Shown: positions 55,526-62,630, numbered from the stretch's first letter. The stretch is DNA of 64,000 bases from Dokdonella_A ginsengisoli (GCF_042652785.1 NZ_JBHSHD010000008.1:186001-250000); one strand, 5' to 3'. Program-made: numbers and translations. The notes: generated by a model not told the origin, from the sequence alone.

Positions 55526-56965
55526 ATGACGATGCGAACCGGCCGTGCCGCGATGGCGGCGGCGTGCGGTCTGTTTTCCCTCACGAGCGCAGCCGAAACC
55601 TTGCAGGTCGGCCCCGGCCAGGCGTATGCGACGCCGTGCGCGGCGATCGCCGCGGCCGCCGACGGCGACACGATCCTCATCGACGCCGCCGGCCACTACG
55701 ACGGCGACGTCTGCGCCTGGTCGACGAACGGCCTGACCCTGCGCGGCATCAACGGCCGCCCGCGCATCGATGCCGCCGGAAACAGCGCGCAGGGCAAGGC
55801 GATCTGGGTCGTCGCCGGCGACGACACCACCATCGACAACGTCGAACTGTCCGGCTGCCGCGTGCCCGACGCCAACGGCGCCGGCATCCGCCAGGAAGGC
55901 GTCAACCTGACCGTGCGCAACGCCGACTTCCACGACAACGAGAACGGCATCCTCGCCGGCGACCGCGCCGGCAGCACGATCACTATCGAACACAGCGTGT
56001 TCGCGAACAATGGCGCCGGCGACGGCCAGTCGCACAACCTCTACATCGGCCACGTCGACCGGCTGGTGTTCCGCTACAACTGGTCGCACCACGCGGTGGT
56101 CGGACACCTGCTGAAATCGCGCGCCGCCGAAAACATCATCGAGTACAACCGCCTCACCGGCGAGACCGGCGGCAGCGAAAGCTACGAGATCAACCTGCCC
56201 AACGGCGGCCTGTCCTACGTCATCGGCAATCTGATCCAGCAGCCCGCCACGACGCAGAACGGCGCCCTGCTCGACTACCTCAGCGAAGGCTTCGGGCAGA
56301 ACACCGACGACCGCCTGTTCGTCGTCAACAACACCTTCGTCAACGAGCGCGGCAGCGGCACCTTCCTGCAGATCGGTGCCGCCGCGACCACGCCGGTGAT
56401 CGCGCGCAACAACATTTTCCACGGCGGCGGCACGCCGAGCTCGCAGGCGAGCACCGTGCTCGATCACAACCTCGTCGGCAGCGACGCCTGGTTCGTCGAC
56501 GCGGCGAACTACGACTACCGCCTGCGGCCCGGCACGGCCGCCATTGATGCCGGCGTCGACCCCGGCAGCGGCGCGGGCCGATCCCTGTTGCCCACGCGCG
56601 TGTACGTGCATCCCGCGGCGGGTGCCGATCGCCCGGTCGTCGGCGCGATCGACATCGGTGCCTACGAATGGGTGGGCGACGTCGTCTTCGACGACGGCTT
56701 CGACGGGTGGGCGAAGCGAACGCGGCGGTGTTTCGCCGCAGGCCGTAGAGGGAGAGGAATTCCGATCACTTCCGCCGTCATGCCCCATCGCGCACCCTGC
56801 CCGGCGCGCGAGGAACGCCCGACGACTGCGCGCCGCTCACTCCCCTTGCGGCATTTCCCGGCACAGCTGGATCGGGTCAGTGCGGACCCGTTTCTCCGTC
56901 ATGCCCGCGAAAGCGGGCATCCATGGAAAAGAGCGCAACGTGGATGCCCGCTTTCGCGGGCATGA
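55526..56965 (+). CDS. Secreted beta-helix protein with internal tail motif and run-on end
   Basis: A 479-residue exported protein: signal peptide to about A-A-E, then a right-handed beta-helix (PbH1-like rungs, about residues 95-330) and a choice-of-anchor Q-like closing block (A-A-I-D-A-G-V-D ... I-D-I-G-A-Y-E). The tail V-V-F-D-D-G-F-D is at about residues 386-393, but the frame continues for some 85 residues of basic, low-complexity sequence through a partial gene duplicate and one arm of a palindromic repeat. The natural stop seems to have been lost. The first ATG has G-G-A-G 7 nt upstream. Confidence 0.75.
   Translation: MTMRTGRAAMAAACGLFSLTSAAETLQVGPGQAYATPCAAIAAAADGDTILIDAAGHYDGDVCAWSTNGLTLRGINGRPRIDAAGNSAQGKAIWVVAGDDTTIDNVELSGCRVPDANGAGIRQEGVNLTVRNADFHDNENGILAGDRAGSTITIEHSVFANNGAGDGQSHNLYIGHVDRLVFRYNWSHHAVVGHLLKSRAAENIIEYNRLTGETGGSESYEINLPNGGLSYVIGNLIQQPATTQNGALLDYLSEGFGQNTDDRLFVVNNTFVNERGSGTFLQIGAAATTPVIARNNIFHGGGTPSSQASTVLDHNLVGSDAWFVDAANYDYRLRPGTAAIDAGVDPGSGAGRSLLPTRVYVHPAAGADRPVVGAIDIGAYEWVGDVVFDDGFDGWAKRTRRCFAAGRRGRGIPITSAVMPHRAPCPAREERPTTARRSLPLRHFPAQLDRVSADPFLRHARESGHPWKRAQRGCPLSRA
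56780..56880 (-). pseudogene. Duplicate of the 3' end of the VOC gene
   Basis: This stretch matches 57021-57118 with roughly three quarters identity and small indels, including both the last codons of the VOC gene and its downstream flank. On the minus strand it would encode P-I-Q-L-C-R-E-M-P-Q-G-E and a stop, against L-I-Q-L-Y-Q-E-V-P-Q-G-A in the intact gene. The upstream part of this copy is replaced by the palindromic repeat at 56897. It is a remnant of an older tandem duplication. Confidence 0.65.
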
Positions 56966-56967
56966 CG
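56897..56967. repeat. Palindromic repeat: two exact 27-bp arms
   Basis: Arms 56897-56923 and 56941-56967 are exact inverted repeats with a 17-bp spacer. Each arm is itself palindromic (A-T-G-C-C-C-G-C-G-A-A-A-G-C-G-G-G-C-A-T). The arm is a variant of the widespread proteobacterial GTCAT-x-CCCGCGAA-GCGGG-x-ATCCA repeat, whose translations give strings such as A-R-F-R-G-H-D. A related element lies inside nrdJb at 61831. Confidence 0.8.
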
Positions 56968-57076
56968 TCGACTCGGTCGTCCGGCTTTACGCGGGAGGAC
57001 GGACGGCAATGCGCCGTCCTGCCCCGTCGCACACGCCCCGCCCGACGTGCGAGGAACGCCCGCGATACCGCGCCGC

Positions 57077-57475
57077 TTACGCCCCCTGCGGCACTTCCTG
57101 GTACAGCTGGATCAGGTTGCCGCAGGTGTCGTCGAGCACGGCCGCGATCACCGGCCCCATCGTCGCCGGCGCCGAGCGGAACGTGACGCCGAGGATCTTC
57201 ATGCGCTTGTATTCCTGCTGGATGTCGCTGACCGCGAACATCGCCGCCGGCACGCCCGCGTCGTACATCGCCTTCTGGAACGCCTTCGCCGCCGGATTGG
57301 CGTTCGGTTCCAGCAGCAGCTCCACGCTTTTCGAGCCGTCCGGCGAAACGACGGTGATCCAGCGGTACTCGCCCATCGGAATGTCGGCCCGCTTCACGAA
57401 GCCGAGGATGCTCGTATAGAACGCCAGCCCCTTCTGCTGATCGTCCACCATCACGCTGGTCAGCTGGATCTTCAT
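57077..57475 (-). CDS. VOC superfamily (glyoxalase-like) protein
   Basis: A 132-residue vicinal-oxygen-chelate protein with two beta-alpha-beta3 halves: M-K-I-Q-L-T-S-V-M-V-D-D at the start, F-Y-T-x-I-L-G-F-V-K-x-A-D in the first half and D-T-C-G-N-L-I-Q-L-Y at the end. The family includes glyoxalases, dioxygenases and resistance proteins; the exact activity is not predictable. The start at 57475 is preferred over 57565, which would add an unrelated basic leader. A palindrome lies just upstream and a decayed duplicate of its 3' end lies downstream. Confidence 0.85.
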   Translation of the reverse strand: MKIQLTSVMVDDQQKGLAFYTSILGFVKRADIPMGEYRWITVVSPDGSKSVELLLEPNANPAAKAFQKAMYDAGVPAAMFAVSDIQQEYKRMKILGVTFRSAPATMGPVIAAVLDDTCGNLIQLYQEVPQGA

Positions 57476-57492
57476 GGTCGCCCTGGTCGAAG

Positions 57493-57513
57493 TTGCAGAC
57501 GCCGATTCTGCAA
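57493..57513 (-). promoter_or_regulatory. Palindromic operator-like site before the VOC gene
   Basis: TTGCAGA and TCTGCAA form an exact 7-bp inverted repeat with a 7-bp spacer, 18-38 bp before the VOC start. The half-site spacing fits a dimeric HTH repressor. The regulator is not in the window. Confidence 0.35.
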
Positions 57514-57673
57514 GGGTTGGCGGTTTCGATCCAGCGACGCGCCGCCGAAACGGGGCCGGGTTCACTGACCGGGCTCATCGCAAACGAGCCCGGCTAGGGT
57601 TCGCGCGCCCGCCGCACGGGAACGGCGTGAGACGATCAGCACGAGGCGTAGCCCACTGACAACAGCACCGAGC

Positions 57674-57947
57674 TACGACTGGCCGCACACGCTGTTCTTC
57701 GCGGACCTTCCGTATTGGCGCACGCTGGGCCTATGGAACGACGTTCCCGCGGTCGGAATACGAGCAGCTGGCGGAGACGATGCGTGCCCTGCAAGGGTGG
57801 ATGATCCTGACGATCAACGACCATCCGGACGTCCGGCGGCTGTTCGCAGAGTTCCCGACCAATACCATCGCCATCCAGTACACGGTCGGCGGCAGCGCGA
57901 AGGCGAAGTCGGCGCAGGAGTTGATCATCCGTGCTGGACGCTGGTAG
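57674..57947 (+). pseudogene. Remnant of a D12-class DNA adenine methyltransferase
   Basis: The frame from 57674 gives Y-D-W-P-H-T-L-F-F-A-D-L-P-Y-W, like the catalytic D-P-P-Y-W block but with P changed to L. Near 57731 one extra base shifts the frame; from 57732 the other frame continues Y-G-T-T-F-P-R-S-E-Y-E-Q-L-A-E-T-M and L-T-I-N-D-H-P-D-V-R-R-L-F through Y-T-V-G-G-S to a TAG at 57945. The N-terminal half of the enzyme is missing. Such methylases are common on phages, so this is probably a prophage scar. Confidence 0.65.
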
Positions 57948-57958
57948 GAACGGCAGAT

Positions 57959-57990
57959 ATGAAGAACCCGCCATATGGCGGGTTCTTCAT
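57959..57990. terminator. Bidirectional hairpin terminator
   Basis: A perfect palindrome with GAAGAACCCGCC and GGCGGGTTCTTC arms around ATAT, between the methylase remnant (plus) and the unknown exported-protein gene (minus). It resembles an intrinsic terminator, although the T-rich end belongs to the stem. Confidence 0.7.
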
Positions 57991-58009
57991 CTGACATATA
58001 ACTCAAAGA

Positions 58010-58447
58010 CTAGACGGCCACGTACTGAACGTACCCGTACCTATCCATGATCAGGAAGCCGAGGACACGACCATTGGGCCGCATCACTCTATAGATGGCT
58101 CCCCCGCCAGGGAGATCGCGCTCATGTTCGATGATGACGTCCGGCCCAGCGGGACCTGCATCCCCGGCGAGACCGGCATCTCCGCTCTTATTGCTCTCCG
58201 TTCCTAACTCCGCATTCAGTTGGGCGATTACCGACTGCGGAGCCATCACGGTTTGACCGGTTACCGTATAGGTGAACAGGATGCTTGATACCTGCTCGGC
58301 CTTACTGATGACCGTCATGGCGAACGGGACATCTTTCCCAAACGTTTTAGTCGTCGTCGTGACATCGTCGTCAGCCGACGCCAGAGGAGCCCCTGCGAAA
58401 CCCGTCGACAGCAATACAAACAAAAGTGCAGTTTTCAGACTCTTCAT
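58010..58447 (-). CDS. Small exported protein of unknown function
   Basis: A 145-residue protein with a signal peptide (cleavage likely after A-S-A) and a mature region holding a short collagen-like G-D-A-G-L-A-G-D-A-G-P-A-G stretch at about residues 90-103. No family is recognised. Base composition is markedly less GC-rich than the housekeeping genes, suggesting transfer. A-A-G-G-G-A-A lies 7 nt before the ATG. A terminator-like hairpin with a T run stands only 24 bp upstream of the start, which is odd for a promoter region. Confidence 0.7.
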   Translation of the reverse strand: MKSLKTALLFVLLSTGFAGAPLASADDDVTTTTKTFGKDVPFAMTVISKAEQVSSILFTYTVTGQTVMAPQSVIAQLNAELGTESNKSGDAGLAGDAGPAGPDVIIEHERDLPGGGAIYRVMRPNGRVLGFLIMDRYGYVQYVAV

Positions 58448-58470
58448 GACTATTCCCTTAGTTCATCCAT

Positions 58471-58505
58471 AAAAAAACGCTCAAGCCACCTCTGCCAAGT
58501 GGCTT
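58471..58505 (-). terminator. Intrinsic terminator (or attenuator) just before the 58447 gene
   Basis: On the minus strand AAGCCAC and GTGGCTT (58499-58505 and 58483-58489) form a stem with a 9-nt loop, followed by GAGCG and seven Ts (58471-58477). It is a normal intrinsic terminator in form. It either ends a transcript coming from the tRNA-like region or acts as an attenuator in the leader of the gene at 58447. Confidence 0.6.
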
Positions 58506-59042
58506 TGCCCATATAGCACTGACCCCGATGTCGAGCAATGGCCCCTAATATGTGCCCGTGCTGAATGATCAGTCCGTTTCCGGTCAGGGGACCAGTTGGG
58601 GCATCCGGCCCATTCCGAGTTTCGGCGCTAGCGGGCGCGAGTCGACCTGCTGCCGATCAGGAGGGCGTGAGGAGAGCGCGGGGCGGCAGGATTCGAACCT
58701 GCATTGGTCAGGGCCAACGCCCCGGTGCTGTTGCCGTTAGCTACGCCCGCGTCAGGATGGTACCGCAGGCCAGCTTGGTGCACGCGGCGCCCGTCCGACG
58801 TAGCACCGTCTATCGTCATTCGCTCCAAACTCGCGGGTCGCGTTGTGCGACACCCATCGCCGTAAGGGGTGTTGATCACGGACAATTGGGTGATACGTCC
58901 ATTTCGGCACGACGATCAGATTCATCGAAATCGTGGTCGAAGGCATCCTGCGCACGCCTCGAGAGTCCCCGTCGGTCGTTTTGGCGAACCGCGATTTCCA
59001 GGAGAAAGGGCCGGGCGGCGCAGGGCCGCCCGGCGCGACGCG
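58506..59042. other. Spacer without a protein-coding gene
   Basis: About 540 bp with no convincing frame by codon use or start site. It contains only the tRNA-like sequence at 58678-58750. The mixed composition and neighbours suggest recombined or phage-derived DNA. Confidence 0.45.
58678..58750 (-). tRNA. Degenerate tRNA-like sequence (anticodon GTT possible)
   Basis: The minus strand has an intact T-arm (GCAGG-TTCGAAT-CCTGC), a D-arm with GG in its loop and a 73-nt length. The acceptor pairs only in five of seven positions (first two mismatched), the anticodon stem has one mismatch, position 33 would be C and not U, the variable loop has six bases, and no CCA follows. Read literally the anticodon is GTT (Asn). 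It looks like a decayed or phage-type tRNA, not a working chromosomal one. Confidence 0.35.
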
Positions 59043-59282
59043 TCAGCGTTGCGACCCGCCGCTTTGGCGTTCGATGCGCTGCAAGCGTCGCCGCAGGATT
59101 TCTTCGCACAGCGCGGCGATCCTGCGCGCCTGCGTGCCGTAGAACTCGACCGAGCCGTAGCCGGTGTAGATGCGCACGCGGCGCTTCATGGCGGGGATGT
59201 GGCACGAGAGTGCGTAGCGCAGTTCTGCGATCTGTAGAGTGAGTTCGTCGGGGGCGTTGTGTGCGTGGCGTGCGTTGCGCAT
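59043..59282 (-). CDS. Small hypothetical protein
   Basis: A 79-residue protein, basic at the C terminus, with no recognised domain. It is kept because G-G-A-G lies 8 nt before the ATG and the composition is chromosomal. The central R-V-R-I-Y-T-G-Y-G-S-V-E-F-Y-G segment could be beta-structured; the C-terminal half is helical and Arg-rich. No partner gene is evident. Confidence 0.5.
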   Translation of the reverse strand: MRNARHAHNAPDELTLQIAELRYALSCHIPAMKRRVRIYTGYGSVEFYGTQARRIAALCEEILRRRLQRIERQSGGSQR

Positions 59283-59637
59283 GGCGTTTCTCCGGTTCGC
59301 CCGCGACCCGGAGTGGATCGCTGTGGGCGAATCCCTCCCAGCGCCGCGCGCAGGTGCGTCAAGGCCGCGCGCAGCGCGCCCGAAGGGCTTGGCCTTGACG
59401 CGCCGAGCACGGCGCTAGGCTGAGACGACCACAGCGAGTCCCTTTGTGATTACCTCGCCCGGTGCGAGTGCCTTTGCTTTTGCAGCCGGAGCCGCAGCTG
59501 CGGCTCCGGGACCGAACGCGGGTGCGGTGTCGGTGCCGGCGCGCGAGCGCGACAAAGCCGCAGACGCCCGGCGTCGCGACTCGTTCGTTCGCAGCAAAGA
59601 GGAAGAAGGGAGAAAACGAATGGCGACCGCGCGCGGC
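59283..59637. other. Intergenic region with a 24-bp palindrome
   Basis: A 355-bp spacer downstream of trxA. It holds the perfect palindrome CCGGAGCCGCAG/CTGCGGCTCCGG at 59486-59509, which could end the trxA transcript, though it lies about 130 bp past the stop and lacks a T run. A 60-residue Ala-rich frame here (59415-59597, minus) is not supported. Confidence 0.4.
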
Positions 59638-59964
59638 TCAGAGCACCGCGTCGATCACCTTGGCCAGCTGCGCTTTGGAAACCAGCCCCGTCTGCGTCGC
59701 CTGCACCTTGCCGTCCTTGAACAGCAGCATCGTCGGCGCCGAGCGCACGCCGTAGGCGATGGCGGTCTTCGGGTTCCTGTCCATTTCCAGCTTGGCCACC
59801 TTCAGCCGCCCGCCGTAGTCGGCCGCGAGCTGTTCCAGCATCGGCGCCAGCGCCTTGCACGGGCCGCACCATTCGCCCCAGAAGTCGACGAGGACGGGGG
59901 TCGAGGAATGCAGGACGTCGATGGGGAAGGTGGTGTCGGTGGTGGGGAAGATGTTGGCATTCAT
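59638..59964 (-). CDS. trxA: Thioredoxin
   Basis: A 108-residue thioredoxin with the active site W-C-G-P-C at residues 32-36, the cis-Pro segment S-A-P-T and the usual F-K-D-G-K turn. Reduces protein disulfides in the cytoplasm with NADPH/TrxB. Length is typical. The gene ends a GC-rich block; AT-richer DNA begins immediately upstream of it. Confidence 0.93.
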   Translation of the reverse strand: MNANIFPTTDTTFPIDVLHSSTPVLVDFWGEWCGPCKALAPMLEQLAADYGGRLKVAKLEMDRNPKTAIAYGVRSAPTMLLFKDGKVQATQTGLVSKAQLAKVIDAVL

Positions 59965-60112
59965 TGGCTGACTGACTCGCTCACCACGTCAAGGAAAGTA
60001 GCTCTGAACCCGATACTGCTCTCATTTCCGCCGAATTCAACAAAAAGCATCTTGCCAAGGAGGCCTATTCAGTGCAATGTAATCGCGACACAGCTTGTAG
60101 GATAATTACAAA

Positions 60113-60373
60113 ATGGCAACCGAACGAGAACTACTAAAAGCTCTAGAAATAAATGCAATCGCGTATCAGAAGGGGGGAAGTGAGAACTTTGATCACGATT
60201 TCGCAATTGCCAGCCTATTGAACAAACGTGGCTATTTTATGGTCTTTAATGTTCATACTGAAAGCCAAACATCGGAGCGCGCAGTAGATTTCTTCTCAGT
60301 TAATCGCTTATCCGCACGCGGGAGAGCGAGACTTGCTGAGCTCGAAGATTCAGACGAACAAGGGGAAATTTGA
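60113..60373 (+). CDS. Small unknown protein of the AT-rich cassette
   Basis: An 86-residue acidic protein with no recognised family. Codon use is far more AT-rich than the flanking chromosome, and the same holds for the next two genes. It begins after A-G-G-A with 10 nt spacing. Its stop is 5 nt before the next start, so the two are almost certainly one operon and may act together. Confidence 0.65.
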   Translation: MATERELLKALEINAIAYQKGGSENFDHDFAIASLLNKRGYFMVFNVHTESQTSERAVDFFSVNRLSARGRARLAELEDSDEQGEI

Positions 60374-60378
60374 AATAA

Positions 60379-61386
60379 ATGCAGGACTCACTCAATCAAA
60401 CCGGGTGGCAAAAAACTTTTCCATCAGCTGAGGATGGTTGGAGGGCGGCCTACCGCTTTCGACCCTACTTAGCTAATGCGCCAGAATACGAGCTACAAGA
60501 CCGCCTCACCTATATCCTCCGAAACCTTCTCACGATAACACCGGAGGGAAAAATTAGCCTTTCCAAGGATGAGCATGGCCGCAAATATTGGCTCCAAAAA
60601 CTGACCCACTTAAATCTTGAATTATGGCGAAGAAATAAGCCACCAATCAATCCAACAAATTTCCCCGACATGATTCCATTCGGAGAAAAAGAACTTGTTC
60701 TTTCAAAAACAAATTCGGAATTCATCAAATACACAAAGATACGCCCAGTATTCGCGCGGTATGACGACGCCCCATATGCACAGCGTTTAAAGCAGCAAGG
60801 GGAGCTCAGAATCAAGCCCGCCTCAGCATTCAGCGATGTCACACTTGATCATGCGCGCCATGACAATGAACTATCACTTGAAGTGATAACCGCACCATGC
60901 GACTACGACCTTGGCCTCGTCGGAAGTGACACTAGGTTGCGTTTCCCAGAACGTCAATGGCTGCGATATTCCTGCAAAAAGCCAAGTGACTTTTATATTT
61001 ACTGCCTAACAACCTCCTTCGATTTCCGGTACTTTGAAGATTTTTCAATGCGCCCGCCCGTGACGCCCGCCTGCGTTCTTATACGAGACCAAAAAAAGTT
61101 TGAACACTTAATCATCGCAGCAGCACAGAGAGAGCTTCCAGATTGGAAGATAAAATTTGGCCCGGCCCGCTATATTGAACCTTACTCCTTAGGAGAGCGT
61201 ATCTCATGGGCCGGGGAGGACATTTACTTCTTTAAACACCATCGTTACATGTACCAGCGCGAATACAGACTTATTTGTATTCCTCCATCACCAGTCTTTG
61301 ATACACTACAACCAAAAATTCTCACACTTGGATCATTAGAAGATATAACTGAACTGCTTACACCTAAAGTTTCGCCGACCGCATAA
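60379..61386 (+). CDS. Unknown 335-residue protein, DUF2971-like features
   Basis: A cytoplasmic protein with no signal or membrane helix. The order of motifs recalls DUF2971 proteins: L-R-I-K-P-A-S-A-F-S-D followed by D-N-E-L, then Y-C-L-T-T-S-F-D ... C-V-L-I, and finally K-H-x-Y-M-Y-Q-R-E-Y-R-L near the C terminus (about residues 285-300). DUF2971 members occur in phage-defence and mobile regions; their biochemistry is unsettled. This assignment is tentative. It is translationally linked to the 86-residue protein and overlaps the convergent gene by 23 bp. Confidence 0.6.
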   Translation: MQDSLNQTGWQKTFPSAEDGWRAAYRFRPYLANAPEYELQDRLTYILRNLLTITPEGKISLSKDEHGRKYWLQKLTHLNLELWRRNKPPINPTNFPDMIPFGEKELVLSKTNSEFIKYTKIRPVFARYDDAPYAQRLKQQGELRIKPASAFSDVTLDHARHDNELSLEVITAPCDYDLGLVGSDTRLRFPERQWLRYSCKKPSDFYIYCLTTSFDFRYFEDFSMRPPVTPACVLIRDQKKFEHLIIAAAQRELPDWKIKFGPARYIEPYSLGERISWAGEDIYFFKHHRYMYQREYRLICIPPSPVFDTLQPKILTLGSLEDITELLTPKVSPTA

Positions 61387-61588
61387 CTTGCCCTAATTGC
61401 TGCCGAACTCGAATGAATACTTCTTCGATGATAAAAGCGTCAGCGAGGTCGAATAGTATTTCATACAATTTGTTATTACTCTCATACCGAATAAGTACGA
61501 GCCCTTGCGGATTTACTTGCGCGCTGACAATATTTTGCACAGTCGGCAACTTCTGCACATCGTCCATATTATCTGACTGAGTCATCAC
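61364..61588 (-). CDS. Small unknown protein, convergent with the cassette
   Basis: A 74-residue protein with no recognised family; the C-terminal half (L-Y-E-I-L-F-D-L-A-D-A-F-I-I-E-E-V-F) is predicted amphipathic. It is AT-rich like its neighbours and its last 23 bp overlap the end of the 335-residue gene on the other strand. The ribosome site is weak, so translation is less certain than for the other two. Opposite orientation and small size could fit an antidote or regulator, which is speculation. Confidence 0.45.
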   Translation of the reverse strand: MMTQSDNMDDVQKLPTVQNIVSAQVNPQGLVLIRYESNNKLYEILFDLADAFIIEEVFIRVRQQLGQVMRSAKL

Positions 61589-61665
61589 AGCGGTAGGAAG
61601 TAATTAGAAAATCGAGCAATGACCCTCAGAGATCGGGCCGGAAACTACCGAGACTAATGCCATTC

Positions 61666-62478
61666 CTACCCACACTTCGAATACCCACAATTCAAACACG
61701 TCGCACACCCATCCATGATGATGACGGCGTTCGTGTTGCACTTGTGGCACATGGTGGCGCCGGCCGGAAAGGCAGCCGCGTCCTTCGCGGCGCTCTCGGC
61801 GCCGGCGAGGTTCTCGGAAATGCCAATGGGTCCCCGCGTTCGCGGGGATGACTCTTCGGTCGAAGACGCCGTACCGGCGTCTTCGCTCACCTTAGAATTT
61901 TTTTTTGACCGCTCTTCGTAGGCCGCACGCTTCTCGGCGATCAGCTTGCGCTGGGCGTCGTCGAGTTCCGGGTCCTGCAGCAGACCGATCATCTTCATGT
62001 GCTGCTCGATGACGGCGCCCAGTTCCGCGACGATGCTGGGCATGTAGACGCCGCCGGCCTTGAAGTAGCCGCCGCGCGGGTCGAATACCGCCTTCAATTC
62101 CTCCACCAGGAAGGTCACGTCGCCACCCTTGCGGAAGACCGCGCTCATGATGCGCGTGAGGGCCACGATCCACTGGAAGTGGTCCATGTTCTTGGAGTTG
62201 ATGAAGATCTCGAACGGGCGGCGCAGTTCGTATTCGGTGCCGGCGTTCAGCACGATGTCGTTGATGGTGACGTACAGCGCGTGCTCGAACAGCGGCGACT
62301 TGATCTTGTAGGTGGCGCCGATGAGCGTTTCGGGGCGCTCGACCTTCTCGTGCATCTGGATGACTTCGGCCATCGGCACGGACGGCGCGCTCTCCGGCGC
62401 CTGGGCGGCGGGGACGATCCTGGCGGTTTCTTCGGGCTTGACGACGCTGTAACCCTTGATCTTCTTGCTGATCTTCAT
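61666..62478 (-). CDS. nrdJb: NrdJb-type ribonucleotide reductase-associated protein (TSCPD and zinc-ribbon)
   Basis: A 270-residue protein matching the separate C-terminal part of split class II (B12-dependent) ribonucleotide reductase. The core (about residues 50-175) has the N-S-K-N-M-D-H-F-Q-W-I-V-A-L-T-R and D-P-R-G-G-Y-F-K blocks; the last 30 residues hold the redox/zinc pattern C-x2-C ... C-x2-C-G-x-S-K-C-G. The linker between them carries a palindromic repeat and an A9 run. The large subunit NrdJa is not adjacent in this window, unlike in pseudomonads. The ATG at 62478 is preferred over a GTG nine bases earlier. Confidence 0.78.
   Translation of the reverse strand: MKISKKIKGYSVVKPEETARIVPAAQAPESAPSVPMAEVIQMHEKVERPETLIGATYKIKSPLFEHALYVTINDIVLNAGTEYELRRPFEIFINSKNMDHFQWIVALTRIMSAVFRKGGDVTFLVEELKAVFDPRGGYFKAGGVYMPSIVAELGAVIEQHMKMIGLLQDPELDDAQRKLIAEKRAAYEERSKKNSKVSEDAGTASSTEESSPRTRGPIGISENLAGAESAAKDAAAFPAGATMCHKCNTNAVIIMDGCATCLNCGYSKCG
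61831..61848. repeat. Palindromic repeat inside the nrdJb coding sequence
   Basis: TCCCCGCG-TT-CGCGGGGA flanked by T-G-G-G and T-G-A-C-T is the same element type as at 56897. It is read in frame on the minus strand as S-S-P-R-T-R-G-P-I-G in the linker before the zinc ribbon. A second inverted repeat, GAAGACGCC/GGCGTCTTC, lies next to it at 61862-61884. Confidence 0.7.
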
Positions 62479-62630
62479 GGTCTTCACTAAAGGCTGGAAC
62501 GGGTCGGAACGGGACCGCGAAACCGCGGCGGGGCCGGGGTTCGCGGAAGGAAATATGGGGGTGGCCGGAGCCGGTGTCTTCTGCGCCGCGCGGTTCGGCG
62601 GCGGCGCGGGTCGCAGGCCGCGGCGCGACG

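Noticed and set aside
56880..56970. The pair of 27-bp arms as a CRISPR-like array
   Set aside because: Only two units, inverted to each other, no spacers and no cas genes; it is a palindromic intergenic repeat.
57797..57994. A 65-residue plus-strand frame over the methylase remnant
   Set aside because: It is a different frame from the one that matches D12 methylases and has no start signal.
58628..58885. An 85-residue minus-strand frame across the tRNA-like sequence
   Set aside because: It reads through the T-arm and has typical artefact strings of translated tRNA; no family match.
59415..59597. A 60-residue Ala-rich minus-strand frame behind trxA
   Set aside because: No ribosome site, low complexity and overlap with a palindrome.
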